The notes beneath the pieces were generated by a model. It ran no database searches. It saw nothing but the letters and a program-made list of their open reading frames with translations, and was not told the origin of the DNA. Shown piece after piece: positions 59,136-64,000 of a DNA stretch of 64,000 nucleotides (position 1 is its first letter; every line of letters starts with the position of its first letter). The DNA is from Seinonella peptonophila. Its GTDB lineage: Bacteria > Bacillota > Bacilli > Thermoactinomycetales > Thermoactinomycetaceae. The DNA is taken from assembly GCF_900129355.1 (NCBI RefSeq), contig NZ_FQVL01000002.1, positions 434,001 to 498,000 of the forward strand, read 5' to 3'. A program made the translations under genes and the position numbers.

Positions 59136-59941
59136 ATATGATCCAGAGTTAGGGGTTCTCGCTCGTAAAGGTATAACATCAACTGCCCTGTCGTCTCAAT
59201 TCGCCAATCAAGCTGTTCGAATCCAGATAGTATCAATGGTTCAGTCCGTTCACGTTGTACGACAATCTCTCCGCTATTCGTCAATAATGAATCCCTAAAA
59301 CAAACCTCAGGGAGTGGAATAGTTAAGGATTGCTTGCCAATTTGTATGGTAATCGATTCGATTTCACTTGACCACTGATCAGAGGTGAACAGGACTGGCG
59401 CGCCGACCCATGCTTCTCGAGTATCTTTTCCTCGAAAAATGCGAAGGCATGGGAAAGCGCCAACCCATGTTGTAGAGTTAGCAGACCCCTTCTTACCAAT
59501 CAATCCCGCCCATGCAACAGATATACTTACTGATTCTGTATGTGCAAATGATAAACTTCGCAAAAGAGGCGTCAGTTGAATCATTTTCATTTTCTCGTTA
59601 TGCTGCTGTAGCCAAGCAGTGGAGCCGATTGGTGTTATCCAGTCAATCTGTGTCAATGGTAATGCGATGGGCTCACCGCCAATGTGCAGGGATGTGACAT
59701 CTTTGTCAGCAAGATGTTGACTGAGCATAGCTAGATCACCTTGATCCTCCATCCATTCACTTAAACGCATTGGTACAGTCGCAATATCTGAATCCTCATC
59801 TTGTTGATGATGAAACCATGATGTCGCTAATTCCACATCAACGATATGATCTTGTGTTAACCATCCTAAACGGGCATTTTCAGGGTTGATTGAATCGATA
59901 TTCAGGTCATTTTCTTTGAATAGATAAGAAACAAAATACAT
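59132..59941 (-). CDS. Diverged FAH-like protein, 269 aa
   Basis: The layout resembles a fumarylacetoacetate-hydrolase protein: an N-terminal domain with RLGWLTQDHIVDVELATSWF, then LPLTQIDWITPIGSTAWLQQ (compare the family's LLAPI strand) and a C-terminal barrel. The catalytic YxxHxxE and metal Glu/Asp set is not visible, so it is probably inactive or has another function. It converges on the PP2C gene, overlapping its stop by four bases. Confidence in the family is low; confidence that it is a gene is fair. Confidence 0.5.
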   Translation of the reverse strand: MYFVSYLFKENDLNIDSINPENARLGWLTQDHIVDVELATSWFHHQQDEDSDIATVPMRLSEWMEDQGDLAMLSQHLADKDVTSLHIGGEPIALPLTQIDWITPIGSTAWLQQHNEKMKMIQLTPLLRSLSFAHTESVSISVAWAGLIGKKGSANSTTWVGAFPCLRIFRGKDTREAWVGAPVLFTSDQWSSEIESITIQIGKQSLTIPLPEVCFRDSLLTNSGEIVVQRERTEPLILSGFEQLDWRIETTGQLMLYLYEREPLTLDHI

Positions 59942-59993
59942 GAGACCCCCCCATTTATCCCATTGCTTTTCATGAGCATATTCAAAAAGAAAA

Positions 59994-60012
59994 GAAGCCA
60001 GAACAAGGCTTC
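59994..60012 (-). terminator. Terminator after the glycosyltransferase
   Basis: Minus strand GAAGCC, loop TTGTTCT, GGCTTC, then TTTTCTTTTTG. Confidence 0.75.
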
Positions 60013-60029
60013 AAGCCAAAATAATTTAT

Positions 60030-61160
60030 TTATAAATAGAAAACTTTTGCATTTGCAATATCTAATTCTAACGTTTCAGACACGATTTGATCAATCGCTT
60101 CTGGAGTGGCTAATTCTAAACATTTCCTCTGGCAGGTTTTAAGTTTTACATCTGTTGAGAAGAAGTCTTCTATCTGATGATGAATGATTTCAGGTTGTGT
60201 TGCCCAAGCTACTTTTTTTGTAAGTAAGTGCTGCTGATTTGCCTCTTCTTGACCTGGAAATGACTCAAATAAATACATCGGCAATTGTTTGGCTACCGCT
60301 TCTGTAATCGTCACACCGCCTGGCTTAGTAATGAGTAAGTCCGCGGCTGACATCCACAGCGGAATATCTTGTCGATATGACTCGATTTGAACATGATGCT
60401 CCAAAAAAGACTCTGATAACATTTGAAAGAGTTGTTCATTATTACCTGTCATCACTACAAAATGCACTTCTTTCAGTTGTCGAGCTTTCTTTACTAACTC
60501 TTCAAAAGGACCTAGACCGGCTCCTCCTCCCATCATGAGAACAATGGGTTGTTTGAAAGGCAATCCAAGATTTTCCTTTGCGATTTCCGCAGGGATTTCT
60601 TGATAAAAAGATCGATCAATGGGAATACCTGTCTCTAAAATCTCCGTTCCTAAAGTCCATTCAATGCGTTCAATTTGAGTACGAGATAATAAATGACGTG
60701 GAATACACAATAAATCAGGGACACGTGCGAACCAAACTGGATGCAATTCATAATCAGTAATGACTCCAACGCTTGGAATATCTAACCAACGTGTAGGTAC
60801 AACCAACAATGCAAAGGGATGTGTCGTTACAATTTTCGTCGGTTGTAAGTCATCCAATAGTTGATTCATCTTTTTACGAATTGTCCATCCCATTTTAGCT
60901 ATAAAACCTGTTGACATCGAGCGAATCCATTTGGATTGATGAGTCCAATCATACAAATAATGATAAAAACGGGGAAAACGATTTAACATACCTAGATATG
61001 AGTTCTGCAATAAAGGATGAAAGGTTTTGGGAATCAGATCCAACAAATCGATCATCTCAACTTGTACCCCAGGCTGTTGTTGAAACTCAGCTTGTAATAC
61101 CTTGGCAACAGCATTATGACCGGTTCCAAAACCCATAGAAAGAAGTAAAATTCGTTCCAT
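60030..61160 (-). CDS. MGDG synthase/UgtP-type diacylglycerol glycosyltransferase
   Basis: 376 aa from the ATG at 61160 (MERILLLSMGFGTGHNAVAK) behind TAGGGAG; the longer frame is unsupported. GT28 features: the N-terminal GFGTGHNAVAKVLQ loop, VTTHPFALLVVPTRWLDIPSVGVITDYELHPVW, VLMMGGGAGLGPFEELVKKA (about 210-230) and the UDP-sugar motif LITKPGGVTITEAVAKQLPM (about 290-310). It would add galactose or glucose to diacylglycerol at the membrane face. Monocistronic. Confidence 0.85.
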   Translation of the reverse strand: MERILLLSMGFGTGHNAVAKVLQAEFQQQPGVQVEMIDLLDLIPKTFHPLLQNSYLGMLNRFPRFYHYLYDWTHQSKWIRSMSTGFIAKMGWTIRKKMNQLLDDLQPTKIVTTHPFALLVVPTRWLDIPSVGVITDYELHPVWFARVPDLLCIPRHLLSRTQIERIEWTLGTEILETGIPIDRSFYQEIPAEIAKENLGLPFKQPIVLMMGGGAGLGPFEELVKKARQLKEVHFVVMTGNNEQLFQMLSESFLEHHVQIESYRQDIPLWMSAADLLITKPGGVTITEAVAKQLPMYLFESFPGQEEANQQHLLTKKVAWATQPEIIHHQIEDFFSTDVKLKTCQRKCLELATPEAIDQIVSETLELDIANAKVFYL

Positions 61161-61408
61161 GTGTTGACTCCCTACCATATTCCAAAATTTGTCTTCAAAG
61201 ACTTGTTTCTCTTCTCGACACTGCTTCTCCAATTATACTGATTTCTCCAATCGGCTGCATCTACTCATTTATTATATTATAGGTTATGTTTTGATTTGCA
61301 ATTCACCCCAAAAGAAACGTATACTTTTATTAAGAAAGTATTCCATGTAATTATGGTGCTTCATTTTTAATGAACTTCTATTTTTTTATTTATGAAAAGG
61401 AGAGTAGC

Positions 61409-62107
61409 ATGGAACAATTCAAGTATTCACTCGAAGAATTTCTAAGACAGACCGGTCAAAAAGACAACGGTGGTGGCACATTTGAACTTGAATCACCCCA
61501 AACACTCGAAGTTAATTTAAATGGACAAGTCTGGGCAAAAGCGGGATCAATGATTGCATATGATGGTGATATTCGTTTTAAACGTGAAGGAATTTTAGAT
61601 CATGGAATCAGTAATTTAATCAAACGTTCCATTTCCGGTGAAGGAACACAGTTAATGAATGCTGAAGGATACGGTTCACTTTATTTAGCTGATTATGGTA
61701 AAAATATCTCTATTCTGAATCTGCAAAACGACTCTCTCTATGTAAATGGAAACGATGTGCTGGCATTTGAGCCAACATTAAAATGGGATATTAAAATGAT
61801 GCGCAAAGTAGCTGGCATGCTGCAAGGTGGGCTCTTTAATGTTCGTTTTGATGGTACAGGCATGGTAGCGATCACCTCTCATCATCGCCCATTAACACTT
61901 GTCGTTACCCCAAACCATCCAGTTGTAACGGACCCTAATGCTACGGTTGCTTGGTCAGGTAGCCTAACACCTGAGTTTAAAACTGACATCTCACTACGTA
62001 CCTTACTGGGTCGAGGTAGTGGAGAAACTTTCCAAATGCGCTTTGAAGGAAACGGTTTTGTTGTTGTACAGCCATACGAAGAGATTTATATGCAAGGTCG
62101 TGCTTAG
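61409..62107 (+). CDS. AIM24 family protein
   Basis: 232 aa from the ATG at 61409 behind AAAAGGAGAG. AIM24/TraB-like beta-helix fold: LEVNLNGQVWAKAGSMIAYDGDIRFKREG (about 38-66), GEGTQLMNAEGYGSLYLADY, LYVNGNDVLAFEPTLKWDI and a C-terminal GETFQMRFEGNGFVVVQPYE. Family members occur from bacteria to mitochondria; the function in bacteria is unknown. Soluble. Its 3' end and that of the SDR gene share a bidirectional terminator. Confidence 0.9.
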   Translation: MEQFKYSLEEFLRQTGQKDNGGGTFELESPQTLEVNLNGQVWAKAGSMIAYDGDIRFKREGILDHGISNLIKRSISGEGTQLMNAEGYGSLYLADYGKNISILNLQNDSLYVNGNDVLAFEPTLKWDIKMMRKVAGMLQGGLFNVRFDGTGMVAITSHHRPLTLVVTPNHPVVTDPNATVAWSGSLTPEFKTDISLRTLLGRGSGETFQMRFEGNGFVVVQPYEEIYMQGRA

Positions 62108-62118
62108 TATTTCTCAAT

Positions 62119-62150
62119 AAAAAAACGGTTGCTTGATCGCAACCGTTTTT
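62119..62150. terminator. Bidirectional terminator AIM24/SDR
   Basis: AAAACGGTTGC and GCAACCGTTTT form an 11-bp stem with A and T runs on either side. Confidence 0.88.
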
Positions 62151-62154
62151 GCAT

Positions 62155-62994
62155 TTAAGTCGTAAATGGTGGGATAGTTCGTCCATCGAGATCTGTAAAG
62201 CCATATTCTGTTGCTAAGTCACCGACTCGAAAGACTTGACCACTTTTCTCCATGACCTTTTCATCACTTGATAAAGCCACAATCGCACGACCAATATAAT
62301 GTGGACTCTCCGACTGTTTTAACGCTTTAACTTCCCGCCAATGTTCTTCATCTGTTTGATATACCATCAATACTAATTCTGTTCGCATCCAGCCTGGAGA
62401 AACGGCAATCACTGCAACATTTTCTTCTTTCAAATCCATCGATAAACCATAAGCCATTCGAACTAAGGCATTTTTTGCTAAATCATAATAGAATGTGCCA
62501 AGATACTTATAGTCATCCCAAAAAGTAGTATGAAATATCACACCTGATTGACGCTTCCGTAACAACGGTATGGCAAAGTAGTTAGTGGCTAATTGGGCTC
62601 TTACACCTGCAGTAAACATCGCATCCCAAAAATCCAAAGGATACTCCCAAAATGGCTTCACCTGAGGTTCTAGCATGATATCATGCCCGCCCCATACATT
62701 ATTAACAAGAATATCCAATCTTCCTTGTTCCGCTTCGATTCTTTTCAATACAGCTTCCGTCTGCAAATCATCAGTATGATCACATTGAATGGGAATTGCT
62801 TGACCTCCATAGCTTTCAATCTGTGAAACAGTCTCATCGATTGATCCAGGCCATTGATTCGTGGTGTTTTTTCGTTTACTTCTACCTGTCACATATACAA
62901 TTGCCCCTGCTTTTCCTAGTTCAATCGCAATCCCACGGCCTGCACCTCGACTCGCACCAGTCACTAAAACAATTTTTCCTTTTAATGATTCCAA
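62155..62994 (-). CDS. Short-chain dehydrogenase/reductase (DHRS1-like)
   Basis: 279 aa. Cofactor loop VLVTGASRGAGRGIAIELGK (about 10-29), NNVWGG in place of NNAG, and the catalytic YDLAK (YxxxK) within FYYDLAKNALVRMAYGLSMD. The position of the usual active-site Ser holds Thr (IFHTTFWDDY), a deviation worth testing. Then VIAVSPGWMRTELV. NADP preference is suggested by the Arg-rich turn TGRSKRK. The substrate is unknown. Confidence 0.9.
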   Translation of the reverse strand: MESLKGKIVLVTGASRGAGRGIAIELGKAGAIVYVTGRSKRKNTTNQWPGSIDETVSQIESYGGQAIPIQCDHTDDLQTEAVLKRIEAEQGRLDILVNNVWGGHDIMLEPQVKPFWEYPLDFWDAMFTAGVRAQLATNYFAIPLLRKRQSGVIFHTTFWDDYKYLGTFYYDLAKNALVRMAYGLSMDLKEENVAVIAVSPGWMRTELVLMVYQTDEEHWREVKALKQSESPHYIGRAIVALSSDEKVMEKSGQVFRVGDLATEYGFTDLDGRTIPPFTT

Positions 62995-63083
62995 CGTTTA
63001 ACACCCCTTTCTCTTTGAACTTTAATCATAGCTGCCAAACTATGACATCTAATGTCATAAATCCATAAAATATTTTGCACAGT

Positions 63084-63110
63084 TAAAAACCCAGTGCGGA
63101 GTACACTGGG
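63084..63110 (-). terminator. Terminator after sodA
   Basis: Minus strand CCCAGTG/CACTGGG followed by TTTTTAA. Confidence 0.82.
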
Positions 63111-63134
63111 CATCTAAAAGGTGATCTTCTTTTA

Positions 63135-63746
63135 TTACTTTGCAGCTGCGTAGAGACGATTTACTTCATCCCAATTTACTACATTCCAAAATGCATTGAT
63201 ATAGTCGGGACGCTTATTTTGATAATGAAGGTAGTAAGCATGCTCCCAAACATCCAACCCTAAGATCGGTGTTTTACCTTCCATCAATGGATTATCTTGG
63301 TTAGGTGTGCTGGTGATGGCTAGTTTTCCTTGATCTACAATTAGCCAAGCCCAACCACTACCAAAACGTTTGGTAGCTGCATCAGCAAATGCAGCTTTAA
63401 ATTGATCAAAGCTACCAAATGCCTCATCAATTGCTTTCGCTACTTCGCCAGTTGGAGCCCCACCGCCATTTGGACTGAGCAATTTCCAGAATAGGCTATG
63501 ATTTGCATGTCCGCCACCATTATTACGAACAGCAGTCCGAATACTTTCGGGTACGCGGTTCAAATCAGAAATGAGTTCTTCAATACTCAGATCTGATAAA
63601 TCTGCATGTCCTTCTAATGCTGCATTCAAGTTGCTTACATATGTTCCATGATGTCGATCATGATGAATTTCCATTGTTAACGCATCAATGTGTGGTTCTA
63701 ATGCATCAAAAGCATATGGTAATGCTGGTAATTCATAGTTAGACAT
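63135..63746 (-). CDS. sodA: Manganese/iron superoxide dismutase
   Basis: 203 aa. Metal ligands: His in [13 protein letters not shown] (about 26-31), His in [15 protein letters not shown] (about 81-85), and Asp/His in [17 protein letters not shown] (about 163-179). The pattern ([17 protein letters not shown]) is that of Bacillus Mn-SOD. It dismutates superoxide in the cytosol. GAGGGG-type site lies upstream; monocistronic. Confidence 0.96.
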   Translation of the reverse strand: MSNYELPALPYAFDALEPHIDALTMEIHHDRHHGTYVSNLNAALEGHADLSDLSIEELISDLNRVPESIRTAVRNNGGGHANHSLFWKLLSPNGGGAPTGEVAKAIDEAFGSFDQFKAAFADAATKRFGSGWAWLIVDQGKLAITSTPNQDNPLMEGKTPILGLDVWEHAYYLHYQNKRPDYINAFWNVVNWDEVNRLYAAAK

Positions 63747-63888
63747 AGAAACCCCTCCTAGATATGTATATTCTTTCCTTTTTGCGAAAATAGGCGGCTC
63801 TCTTACGAAAGTCCTCCCTATATCACTATTATGCTAAAAATTCCTCTACTTAGTCAAACCCAAACTACTGATTCAACTTATAACAGAG

Positions 63889-64000
63889 TTATTGTCTATC
63901 TGTAAACAGTGTTTCTAACTCTAATACATCTTCAAGAATATAGTCAGCCTGTAACTCTTCAAATTTTGCGCGTGCCTCTTTACCTGTTAAACCAGTAAGT
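63889..64000 (-). CDS. C-terminal end of a HAD-family (NagD-like) hydrolase, partial
   Basis: The frame entering at 64000 reads LTGLTGKEARAKFEELQADY, continues ILEDVLELETLFTDRQ and stops at 63889. The LTG(V/L)T...ADYILEDV(L/I)...L end is that of HAD subfamily IIA (NagD-type) phosphatases, whose last strand is followed by such a segment. Only the last ~36 residues are present, so substrate and start are unknown. Confidence 0.5.
   Translation of the reverse strand, partial: LTGLTGKEARAKFEELQADYILEDVLELETLFTDRQ

Overview
The window looks like chromosomal DNA of a low-GC, endospore-forming member of the Bacillales. Signs are sporulation and germination genes (cwlJ-gerQ, RsfA-type regulators, a YjcZ-like peptide), a rpsD/tyrS/acsA/ccpA neighbourhood like that of Bacillus, ylbF-ylbG, ylaN, yugN, and strong AGGAGG-type ribosome sites with frequent TTG/GTG starts. 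A MinE gene beside minD is unusual for Bacilli. I lean towards a Thermoactinomycetaceae-like relative, but that is inference. I found no rRNA, tRNA, CRISPR array, transposase or integrase.

Region by region. 0-6.7 kb: small unknown helical proteins, an RsfA/Myb-like regulator, minD-minE, a coiled-coil zinc-ribbon protein, ylbG-ylbF, an SPFH protein with an Arc-like peptide, and a CBS protein. 6.7-13.9 kb: M20 amidohydrolase, YugN, Asp23, NYN-domain protein, a Ca2+/H+ antiporter, ylaN, a lipoprotein and an M29 aminopeptidase. 14-18 kb: the GlcNAc-6-P operon nagA-nagB-nagR preceded by a Nudix hydrolase and a hotdog thioesterase. 18.3-21.4 kb: a three-gene sugar/polyol operon (epimerase plus two Gfo/Idh/MocA oxidoreductases) with a CcpA-type cre. 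21.7-35.8 kb: trmB, rpsD with a structured leader, tyrS with a tyrosine T-box, two tandem class A PBPs, acsA, an 845-aa protein of unknown family, DUF1540 and ccpA. 35.9-43.2 kb: an SseB-like protein, an isocitrate-dehydrogenase-like enzyme, several small proteins, two RsfA-type genes, DUF309, a TPR protein, a CoA-binding protein and a YrzF-like kinase. 43.4-47 kb: leuCD, a membrane protein, and bioY under a BirA-like operator. 47.2-48.2 kb: a compositionally foreign two-gene cassette. 48.2-64 kb: MATE transporter, gerQ-cwlJ, RNHCP protein, YtcJ-type amidohydrolase, a UvrX/YqjW-YolD pair, GNAT, FAH protein, hom with an attenuator, a second small foreign insert, a PP2C phosphatase, an MGDG-synthase-like glycosyltransferase, AIM24, SDR, sodA and the end of a HAD hydrolase.

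The strongest leads are: (1) the GC-rich cassette at about 47.26-48.22 kb, encoding two translationally coupled membrane proteins; (2) a second GC-rich insert at 57.6-57.76 kb with a 31-aa charged peptide; (3) an attenuator upstream of hom in which two perfect hairpins compete for the same bases and no known riboswitch is recognised; (4) a two-module structured intergenic repeat present at 12.6 and 55.7 kb in opposite orientation, with a compensatory stem change; (5) a minD-minE pair without minC; (6) the 845-aa orphan protein where acuABC would be expected; (7) a Nudix box split by about 21 extra residues.
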